This document shows, piece by piece, positions 1 to 6,603 of a DNA stretch of 41,170 nucleotides. The DNA comes from Ileibacterium valens (lineage in GTDB: Bacteria; Bacillota_I; Bacilli_A; Erysipelotrichales; Erysipelotrichaceae): positions 1 through 41,170 of the forward strand of contig NZ_MPJW01000078.1 of the NCBI RefSeq assembly GCF_001945525.1. The letters run 5' to 3'. The position numbers and the translations under genes are program-made. A model generated the notes under the pieces. The model did not search any database, was not told the DNA's origin, and saw only the letters and a list, made by a program, of their open reading frames with translations. Position 1 is the stretch's first letter. Every line of letters starts with the position of its first letter.

Positions 1-41
1 CAGTATTTCACCAGAATGCACGAAGTCTGAATTTTATGACT

Positions 42-150
42 GTCTACAATTCGGGAACATATTGAGACGGCGTCCACAAATTTCAGGTTGATTTTTCCGG
101 TGTCTACTGAATCAGGAAAAATAAAGATCACGTCCACTTTCAGGGGTACA
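42..150. repeat. Four short repeats at exact 30-bp spacing (possible IS21-like end)
   Basis: The hexamer GTCYAC occurs at 42, 72, 102 and 132, exactly 30 bp apart, and each copy is followed a few bases later by a TCAGG or TCGGG motif. No coding frame explains it. Multiple regularly spaced terminal repeats are typical of IS21-family ends, so this may be the terminus of an element lying to the left of the window. An array of regulator sites upstream of the MATE gene is the alternative. Only the repeats themselves are seen; the rest is inference. Confidence 0.45.
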
Positions 151-209
151 GTTTAGCTGCTAGGACTTATACTGAACTTGTTTAGAAGAGAAGAGAAAAA
201 GAAAGAAGG

Positions 210-1628
210 ATGAAAAAAGACATGCAAAAATCAACTTTTGTAAAAAATATTCTGGATGGTTCACTCAGTAAAAACATTCTACTATTCGCCTTACCGCTGG
301 CCTTTACCGGAATACTTCAGCAATTATTCAATGCCGCGGATATTGCTGTTGTCGGACAGTTTACAGGGGAATTGGGCGCTCAGTGTATGGCAGCAGTTGG
401 CGCCTGTGCTCCGCTGATTAACCTGCTGGTAAATCTGTTTATCGGTATTTCACTTGGCTCGAATGTCGTTATTGCAAATATGACTGGCCACCGAAATGAA
501 AAAGGATCTTCTCGAGCAGCGAAGACTTCTGTCATCATTGCCCTGATTGGCGGATTTTTCATTGCTATCGTTGGACAGCTGATTACACCTGCATTAATGA
601 GATGGATGAGCGTTCCGGATGAGGTTTTTGGGATGGCCATGGAATACATGAGAATCTACCTGATTGGAATGCCTGTCATTTTGCTTTATAACTTCTGTGC
701 TGCGATCTTCAGAGGCATAGGAAATACCAGACTTCCACTCTTAACTCTGAGTTTTGCCGGGATCGTCAATGTAGCCTTAAACCTGTTTCTGGTTGCGGTT
801 TTACATCTCAACGTAGCTGGAGTAGCCATTGCAACGATTACCTCTAATGCAATCAGTTCTGTTCTTCTGATCTATTTGCTCTTTAAGAAAACCAAACTGA
901 TGAGTATGGATTATGGGAAGTTTCGTATTGATCCTGAACTGGCTAAACGGATCCTGAAAATAGGTGTGCCTTCCGGAATTCAGACTTCTGTATTTTCGAT
1001 CGCCAACATGGTCATTCAGTCTGGTTTTAATTCATTGGGAACGATTGTTATGGCGGCAAGCAGTGCGTCGATCAATCTGGAGTTAACAACATTCAACTTC
1101 GTATCTGCTTTTGGTCAGACATGTACAACTTTTATCGGACAGGCGTATGGAGCTCATCAGATTAAAAAATGTAAGAAGATTCTGAAAATTTGCTGTATGG
1201 AAGGATTTGGAGCGGTTTTGATTGCAGCTTCATTAATCGTCTGCTTTGGAAAGGACATGATCGCTTTGTTTAATTCAAATCCGGAAGTGATCGAATATGG
1301 CTATTACCGGCTTTGCATTCTGGTATTCTCTCACTTGTTTTCAGTTCAATATGAGGTTATTTCTGGATATCTTCGTGGATTTGGAATTTCATTGCTTCCC
1401 GCTGTACTGACAACTTTTGGGGTTTGTATCCTTAGGATTTTCTGGATTCTGTTCATTTTCCCGTTAAAACCTACCTTTGAAACGATTGTAATGGTTTTTC
1501 CGATTTCACTAGGAAGTGCAGCTTTAATGCTTGTGATCGCATTAATCATCAAACATCCAGCAACCAGGATTCTTCAAGATGATGCATTCAGACAGAATCA
1601 GGTAATTTCTCAAACTGGACAGATATAA
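210..1628 (+). CDS. MATE family multidrug/Na+ antiporter
   Basis: A 472-residue protein with about twelve hydrophobic segments in two halves. The N-terminal half begins with a segment like the family's first helix, containing FALPLAFTGILQQLF and AADIAVVGQF. This matches the MATE (multi-antimicrobial extrusion) family in length and layout; members export cationic drugs or metabolites in exchange for Na+ or H+ at the cytoplasmic membrane. An AGAAGG ribosome site abuts the ATG at 210, so the second in-frame ATG at 222 is an equally good start. A rho-independent terminator follows at 1664, so it looks monocistronic. The substrate cannot be deduced. Host gene. Confidence 0.88.
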   Translation: MKKDMQKSTFVKNILDGSLSKNILLFALPLAFTGILQQLFNAADIAVVGQFTGELGAQCMAAVGACAPLINLLVNLFIGISLGSNVVIANMTGHRNEKGSSRAAKTSVIIALIGGFFIAIVGQLITPALMRWMSVPDEVFGMAMEYMRIYLIGMPVILLYNFCAAIFRGIGNTRLPLLTLSFAGIVNVALNLFLVAVLHLNVAGVAIATITSNAISSVLLIYLLFKKTKLMSMDYGKFRIDPELAKRILKIGVPSGIQTSVFSIANMVIQSGFNSLGTIVMAASSASINLELTTFNFVSAFGQTCTTFIGQAYGAHQIKKCKKILKICCMEGFGAVLIAASLIVCFGKDMIALFNSNPEVIEYGYYRLCILVFSHLFSVQYEVISGYLRGFGISLLPAVLTTFGVCILRIFWILFIFPLKPTFETIVMVFPISLGSAALMLVIALIIKHPATRILQDDAFRQNQVISQTGQI

Positions 1629-1663
1629 ATCATTGCTTGTTAAATTCTTATACAATTTATCTG

Positions 1664-1703
1664 AAAAGACTGTTTGTTTCATGGAAATAAATAGTCTTTT
1701 TTT
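1664..1703 (+). terminator. Rho-independent terminator after MATE gene
   Basis: The arms AAAAGACT (1664-1671) and AGTCTTTT (1693-1700) pair over 8 bp across a 21-nt loop and run into a T tract. It lies 36 nt after the MATE stop codon. Confidence 0.7.
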
Positions 1704-1935
1704 AAACTCTGATAGGGGATGGATCTTTCAATTCAAGGTTTTCTGAATTTTAAGCTTTCGATAATTTTTGTTTGCGAGGATTAATAGTTTAGAAGCTAAA
1801 CTATGGTTATGGAAAGTGGTTCTGAGTTGATCAGGTCAGGAGTGATATCCTTCTTTATTTCGGTTTACAAAGAAGCGGAGATCTTTTTGTATAGGTGGCT
1901 AAACTTGGAACTATTTGGATTTGGAGGTGCTGATT

Positions 1936-2457
1936 TTGGAAGCAGAAAGAATCACTCATCCCTTTGCCCCGGTCTGGAATCAGAATTCAAAGATATTAAT
2001 TCTTGGCAGTCTGCCGTCAGTGAAATCCAGAGAGAATAACTTCTATTATGGTCATCCACGTAATCGCTTCTGGAAGGTACTGGCTGGAATATTTGAAGTA
2101 AGTATTCCAGAAACGATTGAAGAGAAAACTGACTTTATTCTGGGTCATCAGCTGGCCATCTGGGATGTGATTGAGAGCTGTCAGATTCAGGGAAGCAGCG
2201 ATTCGAGCATTCGAGAAGTGAAGGTTAATGATCTTGAAATTGTTCTCAGGCAATCAAATATTCATTACATCATCTGTAATGGAAAGGCCGCTGAAAAATT
2301 TTTTATGAAATACCAATATCCAGAAGTCGAAATTAAACCGATTGTATTACCATCTACCAGTCCGGCGAATGCAGCCTACAGCCTCGAACGTCTGATTTCA
2401 GTCTGGAAGCCAGCAATTCTCAATCTTCTCAATGACGAGAATTCGCTGGTATCATAA
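1936..2457 (+). CDS. DNA-deoxyinosine glycosylase (hypoxanthine-DNA glycosylase)
   Basis: The 173-residue product has the conserved opening of the uracil-DNA-glycosylase-like family 6 (hypoxanthine DNA glycosylases): HPFAPVW, ILILGSLPSVKS, then FYYGHPRNRFW, and a late serine-rich STSPANA loop. Such enzymes excise deaminated adenine (hypoxanthine) from DNA to start base excision repair in the cytosol. I place the start at TTG 1936 because GGAGG at 1923-1927 sits 8 nt upstream. The frame is open further upstream to TTG 1915, but that start has no ribosome site and the extra residues are not part of the family. Host gene; no partner is evident. Confidence 0.8.
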   Translation: MEAERITHPFAPVWNQNSKILILGSLPSVKSRENNFYYGHPRNRFWKVLAGIFEVSIPETIEEKTDFILGHQLAIWDVIESCQIQGSSDSSIREVKVNDLEIVLRQSNIHYIICNGKAAEKFFMKYQYPEVEIKPIVLPSTSPANAAYSLERLISVWKPAILNLLNDENSLVS

Positions 2458-2491
2458 AAGATAAATATGAATAAAAAAGAGATCAAAGAAA

Positions 2492-3487
2492 ATGAAAATG
2501 AACAAAACTGATAAGAACAGAGATTACGATTCAAGTACAGGAAAAAGGGATTTTAGATCTTCAGACAGCAAATCGGATTTACAACAGGATTCAAGAGGAA
2601 TTTTATTCGGGCTTGCGGGAGGTATGTTATGGGCCGTTGATTCAGTAATTTTATCTATGGCTCTAGCTCCCTATGAAATGATCTGGATGGCACCAGTTGT
2701 TGCGACGTTTATTCATGACTCAATTTCCGCCCTGATTTTAATCCTGCTTCAGATCGCAAAAAAGAAGCTCGGGCAACTCCTTCATCTATTAACCATGAAA
2801 GAAGGGCGTTGGCTGATTTTTGCCGGCCTTTTAGGTGGTCCGGTGGGGATGAGTGGATACGTTTTCTGTATTCGCTATGCTGGTCCAGGATTAAGTGCTG
2901 TCTTTTCCTGTTTGTATCCTGCATTTGGTCTTCTTCTTTCATTTCTGCTCTTTCATGAGCGGTTCTCAAAGAGGCAGATTTTGGGACTTATACTTTCTCT
3001 AAGCGGAGTAATTGCCTTATCAGCTGGCAGCGCTCAGAGTGATAATTCGAACTTGCTTATTGGATTGGTGTTTGGTCTGGTTTGTGCCTTAGGCTGGGCT
3101 TTAGAAGGATTGGTTGCCCAGAAGTCAACTGAAAGCCAAATGGTCAGCAGTGATCAGGCATTGACCATCCGTCAGATTACTTCTTCAATTACATTCGGTC
3201 TGATTTTAGTTCCACTTCTTGATGGATGGCCTCTCACATCGCAGATTATAATGAGCCCCGATTTGAAAGTGATCGCTCTTGCCGCAATAGCAGGTACTGC
3301 AAGTTACTTATGTTACTATAAGGCAATTCATCTGATTGGCGCCTCTAAAGCCATGCCGTTAAATATTACTTATTCGGGATGGGCAATTGTCTTTTCTTTG
3401 CTCTTGCTTGGAAGCATTCCAACTTTTTTAGAAATAGCTGCCGCGATTATCATACTAGCTGGCGCTCTGATGTGCTCTTCGAAATAA
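2492..3487 (+). CDS. EamA/DMT-superfamily transporter
   Basis: The 331-residue protein starts with a hydrophilic, charged tail of about 32 residues, followed by about ten hydrophobic spans arranged as two EamA repeats (beginning near GILFGLAGGMLWAVDS and LLIGLVFGLVCALGWALEG). The second repeat ends with a glycine- and alanine-rich helix. This is the drug/metabolite transporter fold, an inner-membrane metabolite exporter or importer with unknown substrate. The ribosome site is weak (AAAGAA), and a 14-codon frame at 2467 lies just upstream in another frame. Host gene ending 218 nt before the tRNA. Confidence 0.82.
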   Translation: MKMNKTDKNRDYDSSTGKRDFRSSDSKSDLQQDSRGILFGLAGGMLWAVDSVILSMALAPYEMIWMAPVVATFIHDSISALILILLQIAKKKLGQLLHLLTMKEGRWLIFAGLLGGPVGMSGYVFCIRYAGPGLSAVFSCLYPAFGLLLSFLLFHERFSKRQILGLILSLSGVIALSAGSAQSDNSNLLIGLVFGLVCALGWALEGLVAQKSTESQMVSSDQALTIRQITSSITFGLILVPLLDGWPLTSQIIMSPDLKVIALAAIAGTASYLCYYKAIHLIGASKAMPLNITYSGWAIVFSLLLLGSIPTFLEIAAAIIILAGALMCSSK

Positions 3488-3657
3488 ATGCTATTCAATA
3501 CATTAACAGTGCCAGAATTTAAAACAGAAAAGGAGCATTTATTCAATAGGTAATGTCTTTGTTTACTCATCGAATGATGGAAACTTCATAGTTTATTCTC
3601 CCAAATAAAGGACAGATGGATAATTAATAAAAAATTCTCTTTTTTTGTTATTTTGGG

Positions 3658-3685
3658 TTGTACTTTCGAATTCTATAAGTATAAT
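3658..3685 (+). promoter_or_regulatory. Promoter of tRNA-Leu
   Basis: A -35 TTGTAC (3658-3663) and a perfect -10 TATAAT (3680-3685) are separated by 16 bp. The mature tRNA begins 20 nt further on, as expected for a stable-RNA promoter. Confidence 0.75.
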
Positions 3686-3705
3686 AGATTAGGCAATGAG
3701 GTACT

Positions 3706-3791
3706 GAGGCCGTGGTGGAATCGGCAGACACGCTACTTTGAGGGGGTAGTGAGCTTAGCTCGTGTGCGTTCAAGTCGCATCGGCCTCACCA
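3706..3791 (+). tRNA. tRNA-Leu (anticodon GAG), prophage attachment target
   Basis: The gene is 86 nt long and CCA is encoded. The acceptor arms GAGGCCG and CGGCCTC pair perfectly. The anticodon arm is CTACT-TTGAGGG-GGTAG (last pair T-G), which places GAG at the anticodon. A long variable arm and the T-loop GTTCAAGTC are present, as in class II leucine tRNAs. It reads CUC/CUU codons. The 3' end (TCACCA) lies inside the phage core sequence, and the integrase reading frame runs antisense through its 3' two thirds. Because the phage core also carries ACCA, the tRNA is intact after insertion. Confidence 0.95.
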
Positions 3792-5259
3792 TTTTTAGCA
3801 CATCCGAACGTGTCAGCTTCTTAGCTGGCACGTTTTCAATATTTAAGGCAATGATCATTTTGGCATCATTGCCTTTTTCTTCGTCAAAAAGATAGACCGA
3901 ATTTACAAGAGAGTTAATAACTGCTTTCTTATAATCAAAGTCATTTATATCTCCGGCTCTAAACTTCTCTAGCCAGAAAACGATATGATCCTTTGTAAAG
4001 GCTGGCTTCTTTAACCTTTCGCGAACAATCTTATCTGCAAGAATTGACTGCTGATCTTCCAGATCTATAAGGCGCTCCTTCGTTTTTGGGGTAAAAATGC
4101 CTTCTTCGATCGCTGCTAAAATATTTTCAATCTTTTTAGTGACTTCTTCATGTTCTGCTTCCAGTGATACCAAAAGACTTTTATTTGAAGCTTCTTCTTC
4201 CAGAAGAGCATACTCTTTCTCAGCAATCTGTTCGATCATGTCATCTGTCAGGACTTCACGACAGATGTAGGCTACTACTGTATCTTCCAGATCTGTCTTT
4301 CTTTCGGTTTCCTTCGAACAAGATCCGGGGCGATTTTTTCTCTTGGAGCATTTGTAATAGTGATATCTCTGACCTGTGCTTGAGGTTCCCTGTTCTCCAA
4401 TCATGGTGGCCCCGCATTCCCCACAAAATAACTTGCCGGATAATAAATATTCTTCCATGGCTTTCTTCCTTCCTCTAGTATACCGATTGGCTTCTATTCT
4501 TTTCTGTACAATTTCAAAAAGTTCTTTACTGATAATGGATGGTAAAGCATCTTCGTGGCGATGATCGCCATAGATATAGACTCCTGTATATCGTTCGTTT
4601 CTTAAAATTCCATGCAATCCATTTCTTTTAAACTCTCCACCTCTGCGGGTCTTGAAGCCTCTGTCATTTAGAAAGTCACAGATTTCAACTTTGCCGTATC
4701 CATCCGCATACATTTCAAAAATTATACGAACGGCTTCAGCTCCAACCGGCTCTAGGACAAAGCGGCCAGCTTCAACTTTATATCCTAATGGAGTTGCACC
4801 ATTACTTTTAGCATGCAGCGCGTTTTCTTCCAGCCCTCTCTTAGCAGACCTGGATAGATTTTCTGAATAATATTGGGCAAATCCCTCCATGATTGATTCC
4901 ATCAGACTGCTCTCTGGAGAGTCATCCAAAGGTAGAGTAGCGGAAATGATCCGTACTCCATTCTTCTTTAATTTACTCTTATAGACCGCTGTATCATACT
5001 TGTCTCTGGAGAACCGGTCGTGAGCATAAATCAGAACTGTGTTAAATTCGCCTTTGGAGCTGTCGCTAATCATATGCTGAAAAGCTGGACGCTGGTCTGT
5101 TCGACCCGAGATTGCACTGTCTGTATATTCACGAATTACTTCCAGATCGTGATCGGCAGCAAAGCGGTGACAAACTCTAAGTTGCGATTCAATACTTTCT
5201 TCTCTCTGGTTGCTGCTAGAGTATCGGGCATAGATTACAGCAGTTTTAACTTCGTTCAT
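3733..5259 (-). CDS. int: Serine recombinase (phage integrase) with host-derived C-terminus
   Basis: The 508-residue enzyme has a resolvase-type catalytic domain (about 5-145; YARYSSSNQ with Ser14 as likely nucleophile), a recombinase DNA-binding domain (about 155-265), a zinc ribbon (Cys279, Cys282, Cys304, Cys314) and a coiled-coil region (about 345-415). It would integrate and excise the prophage at short att sites. The ribosome site AAAGGA is 8 nt before ATG 5259. Residues after Met490 are read from the antisense of tRNA-Leu. In the excised circle the frame would instead continue for 22 codons encoded at 40839-40901 and stop there, giving a 512-residue native protein. It is the last gene of the minus-strand lysogeny operon. 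Confidence 0.93.
   Translation of the reverse strand: MNEVKTAVIYARYSSSNQREESIESQLRVCHRFAADHDLEVIREYTDSAISGRTDQRPAFQHMISDSSKGEFNTVLIYAHDRFSRDKYDTAVYKSKLKKNGVRIISATLPLDDSPESSLMESIMEGFAQYYSENLSRSAKRGLEENALHAKSNGATPLGYKVEAGRFVLEPVGAEAVRIIFEMYADGYGKVEICDFLNDRGFKTRRGGEFKRNGLHGILRNERYTGVYIYGDHRHEDALPSIISKELFEIVQKRIEANRYTRGRKKAMEEYLLSGKLFCGECGATMIGEQGTSSTGQRYHYYKCSKRKNRPGSCSKETERKTDLEDTVVAYICREVLTDDMIEQIAEKEYALLEEEASNKSLLVSLEAEHEEVTKKIENILAAIEEGIFTPKTKERLIDLEDQQSILADKIVRERLKKPAFTKDHIVFWLEKFRAGDINDFDYKKAVINSLVNSVYLFDEEKGNDAKMIIALNIENVPAKKLTRSDVLKMVRPMRLERTRAKLTTPSK
3786..3795. other. attL core (left prophage boundary)
   Basis: The sequence TCACCATTTT at the 3' end of the tRNA gene recurs exactly at 40902-40911 and the match stops on both sides (C versus T before, T versus G after). 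It bounds a 37,116-bp element with an integrase gene at this end. In the reconstructed attP the core is centred in TGGT-TC-ACCA, which suggests TC as the crossover dinucleotide. Confidence rests on the coherence of this reconstruction, not on a long repeat. Confidence 0.78.
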
Positions 5260-5330
5260 CTAAACATCCTTTCTGTTGGAAATTGGATATACATTGAATT
5301 CAGAAGATAGCAGCTTCTGAGCTCGTTTGT

Positions 5331-5540
5331 TTATTTGTCTTTGGCCTTTTTAATCACATCTTCCATCATTGTTCTTATAGCCTCCGAGTTTTTCTGACCA
5401 ATTTTCTTTAATGCCGCTTTGTATTCATCCACAAAGTCAGCTTTGTATGATGCACTAACTGTTTTCATATTCTGTTTTTTCCAGTCGTTCTGATAGGATT
5501 GCTGATTGAACGGTTGACCATCTTTAGTTTTTCTTGGCAT
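5331..5540 (-). CDS. Small ribbon-helix-helix-like protein
   Basis: A 69-residue basic protein. The segment KTVSASYKADFVDEY followed by two helices (KAALKKIGQKNSEAIRTMM) has the pattern of a ribbon-helix-helix DNA-binding protein. The ribosome site AGAAAGGA lies just before ATG 5540. It sits immediately upstream of the integrase on the same strand. It resembles in outline the 59-residue gene at 6009 and the 62-residue gene at 15874. Possible roles are excision factor (recombination directionality factor), integrase regulator or antitoxin; none is proven. Confidence 0.7.
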   Translation of the reverse strand: MPRKTKDGQPFNQQSYQNDWKKQNMKTVSASYKADFVDEYKAALKKIGQKNSEAIRTMMEDVIKKAKDK

Positions 5541-5563
5541 AAATTTTCCTTTCTTAAAGAAGA

Positions 5564-5592
5564 GGCTAAAGCTGATTTCTTCAGCCCCTCAA
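5564..5592 (-). terminator. Weak hairpin between 26-aa and RHH genes
   Basis: Read on the minus strand, GGCTGA and TCAGCT(T) can pair around AGAAA, with outer GAGG/CCTC support, followed by a pyrimidine-rich CTCTTCTTT. It could be a partial terminator or a processing structure after the 26-residue gene. Confidence 0.35.
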
Positions 5593-5609
5593 TAACTCGA
5601 TACGATTAC

Positions 5610-5690
5610 TTATTTAAAAAGAACCATCAGAGCTAGAATGATTCCAATAATATAAAATGCAATCTCAGCATAATCTTTCCAATGTTTCAT
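5610..5690 (-). CDS. Tiny single-span membrane peptide (26 aa)
   Basis: ATG 5690 is preceded by AGAAAGGAG at ideal distance. The peptide has a short charged start (MKHWKDYAE), one hydrophobic span (IAFYIIGIILALMVLF) and a terminal lysine. I recognise no family. The strong ribosome site and the matching neighbours (26, 38, 29 and 42 residues, all membrane-like, all minus strand) argue that it is real. It could be a toxin-like, exclusion or membrane-sensing peptide. Confidence 0.6.
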   Translation of the reverse strand: MKHWKDYAEIAFYIIGIILALMVLFK

Positions 5691-5725
5691 ATAAACTCCT
5701 TTCTAAGGTGTAACATATATCTAAG

Positions 5726-5746
5726 AAGGGGAGAGGATCTCCCCTT
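5726..5746 (-). terminator. Hairpin after 38-aa gene
   Basis: The arms AAGGGGAG (5726-5733) and CTCCCCTT (5739-5746) form a perfect 8-bp stem with a 5-nt loop, 6 nt past the stop of the minus-strand 38-residue gene. The T run is short (TTCTTA), so termination may be partial, which would leave some integrase read-through. Confidence 0.6.
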
Positions 5747-5752
5747 GATAAT

Positions 5753-5869
5753 TCAACTTAGCAAAGTTTTTATAACTGCCGCTAAGTTGAGTAAGAACCA
5801 GATGACTTTGAACACGGCTTTGGCGAGCTTTAATGTGTATTCGAAGTCATTTTTCTTTGCGTGTCTCAT
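5753..5869 (-). CDS. Tiny cationic/hydrophobic peptide (38 aa)
   Basis: The ATG at 5869 has an excellent ribosome site (AAGGAGG, 8 nt spacing). This start is preferred over an upstream in-frame start that would add about 40 residues across the site. The peptide is basic at the start (MRHAKKND) and then a membrane-compatible amphipathic stretch (LKLAKAVFKVIWFLLNLA) ending IKTLLS. It is followed by a strong hairpin. In layout (short, basic, one span, own hairpin) it resembles type I toxins or bacteriocin-like peptides, but no family match is claimed. The plus-strand peptide at 15570 has a similar composition. Confidence 0.6.
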   Translation of the reverse strand: MRHAKKNDFEYTLKLAKAVFKVIWFLLNLAAVIKTLLS

Positions 5870-6008
5870 AAGCACCACCTCCTTACATCTATATAATAAC
5901 ATAATAGAGCTAGTATGTAAAGAGTAAAACTGAGAATATCCTTTATCTATCGTCTTTTCACTTCTTCTCTTCCTCAAAACTCTGTAATACAAGCAATTGT
6001 ATTTAACT

Positions 6009-6188
6009 CTACTTTGCTTGTTTCTCCATATCTTCCTTGATCAGTTTTTTTACATACGGACCAAAGGACTTATTCTCCAGCCATCTCAAAAGATCGGATT
6101 CTGTATTTTTGTTGAAACTCACTGTTTTGTTTGTTAACTTGCGGGCGTTGTAATTATTCCTGGCTCTTTTCTGTGCGTCTGTAGTCAT
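6009..6188 (-). CDS. Small ribbon-helix-helix-like protein (59 aa)
   Basis: The gene reads from ATG 6188 to TAG 6009. Its start codon follows the stop codon of the 29-residue gene directly (TAA then ATG), so the two are probably translationally coupled, with a G-rich site in the end of the upstream gene. The basic N-terminus (QKRARNNYNARKLTNK) leads to KTVSFNKNTESDLLRWLE and KSFGPYVKKLIKEDM, a strand-helix-helix pattern like ribbon-helix-helix regulators. The operator or partner is unknown. It may control the tiny-gene operon or act in excision. Confidence 0.65.
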   Translation of the reverse strand: MTTDAQKRARNNYNARKLTNKTVSFNKNTESDLLRWLENKSFGPYVKKLIKEDMEKQAK

Positions 6189-6278
6189 TTAGATCGCCCC
6201 CCAGAGAATGACAAAAAATGCGATAATGCCGATTAGCTCAAGGGTAGTAATGATGAAGTTGCTTAATTCTTTTGACAT
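6189..6278 (-). CDS. Tiny single-span membrane peptide (29 aa)
   Basis: The start ATG 6278 has AGAAAGG at 7-nt spacing. The product begins MSKELSNFII and is mostly one hydrophobic span (LELIGIIAFFVILWGAI). Its stop codon touches the start of the 59-residue RHH-like gene, an arrangement suggestive of a functional pair (membrane peptide plus DNA- or partner-binding protein). No known family is recognised. Confidence 0.62.
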   Translation of the reverse strand: MSKELSNFIITTLELIGIIAFFVILWGAI

Positions 6279-6302
6279 GTTTATACCTTTCTTTATAGAA
6301 TG

Positions 6303-6335
6303 AAAGAGCAGAGAGCACTGGAATCTCCGCTCTTT
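6303..6335 (-). terminator. Perfect-stem hairpin between 42-aa and 29-aa genes
   Basis: AAAGAGC pairs with GCTCTTT (7 bp), extended inwards by GAGA/TCTC after a mismatch. No long T run follows on the minus strand, so this is more likely an attenuator or RNA-processing hairpin within the operon than a strong terminator. Confidence 0.45.
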
Positions 6336-6348
6336 GAATTGTTTTAAA

Positions 6349-6477
6349 TTAAATGATTCCGATAACTTTAAGAAGGATCATCAGCCATCCAACGACTGAA
6401 ATGATTCTGATCAAGACTTCTTCTATAGCCGCCAGCAAAGGAAGAAGTCTTTTTATATGTTGTGTAATTTCATCCAT
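6349..6477 (-). CDS. Small membrane peptide (42 aa), first gene of tiny-gene operon
   Basis: ATG 6477 is preceded by AGAAAGGA. The first half is an amphipathic helix (MDEITQHIKRLLPLLAAIEE) and the second a hydrophobic span (IISVVGWLMILLKVIGII). It is the first gene downstream of a near-consensus promoter whose spacer contains a CI-type operator (6533-6561). The operon is therefore probably silent in the lysogen and switched on when the repressor is inactivated. Function unknown. Confidence 0.65.
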   Translation of the reverse strand: MDEITQHIKRLLPLLAAIEEVLIRIISVVGWLMILLKVIGII

Positions 6478-6532
6478 TCTCTTGATTCCTTTCTATATCA
6501 GATGGGTTTCCAGTGCTTCATCTGACTTCTAT

Positions 6533-6561
6533 AGTATATACCCAATGGGTATATAAATCAA
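6533..6561 (-). promoter_or_regulatory. Repressor-controlled promoter of the tiny-gene operon (operator O5)
   Basis: On the minus strand, TTGATT (6561-6556) and TATACT (6538-6533) are 17 bp apart. Within the spacer, the 15-mer ATACCCAATGGGTAT (6538-6552) is an almost perfect dyad and matches the operator consensus RTACnnAAyGGGTAy found at 7394-7462. Binding of CI here would occlude the promoter that reads the 42-, 29- and 59-residue genes and possibly on towards integrase. Confidence 0.75.
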
Positions 6562-6603
6562 GAGAAACCTTATATATAAAGCAAATTCGAATCTTTACCT
6601 TTT

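Noticed and set aside
42-150. CRISPR array
   Set aside because: Only 6 bp per 30-bp unit are conserved; a CRISPR repeat would be longer than its variation.
1803-1935. Longer or alternative gene before the glycosylase
   Set aside because: The frame at 1803 overlaps the glycosylase start in another frame and has no ribosome site or family resemblance.
3483-3543. Inverted repeat AATAAATGCT / AGCATTTATT after the EamA gene
   Set aside because: A 41-nt loop and no T run make it a poor terminator; probably chance in AT-rich DNA.
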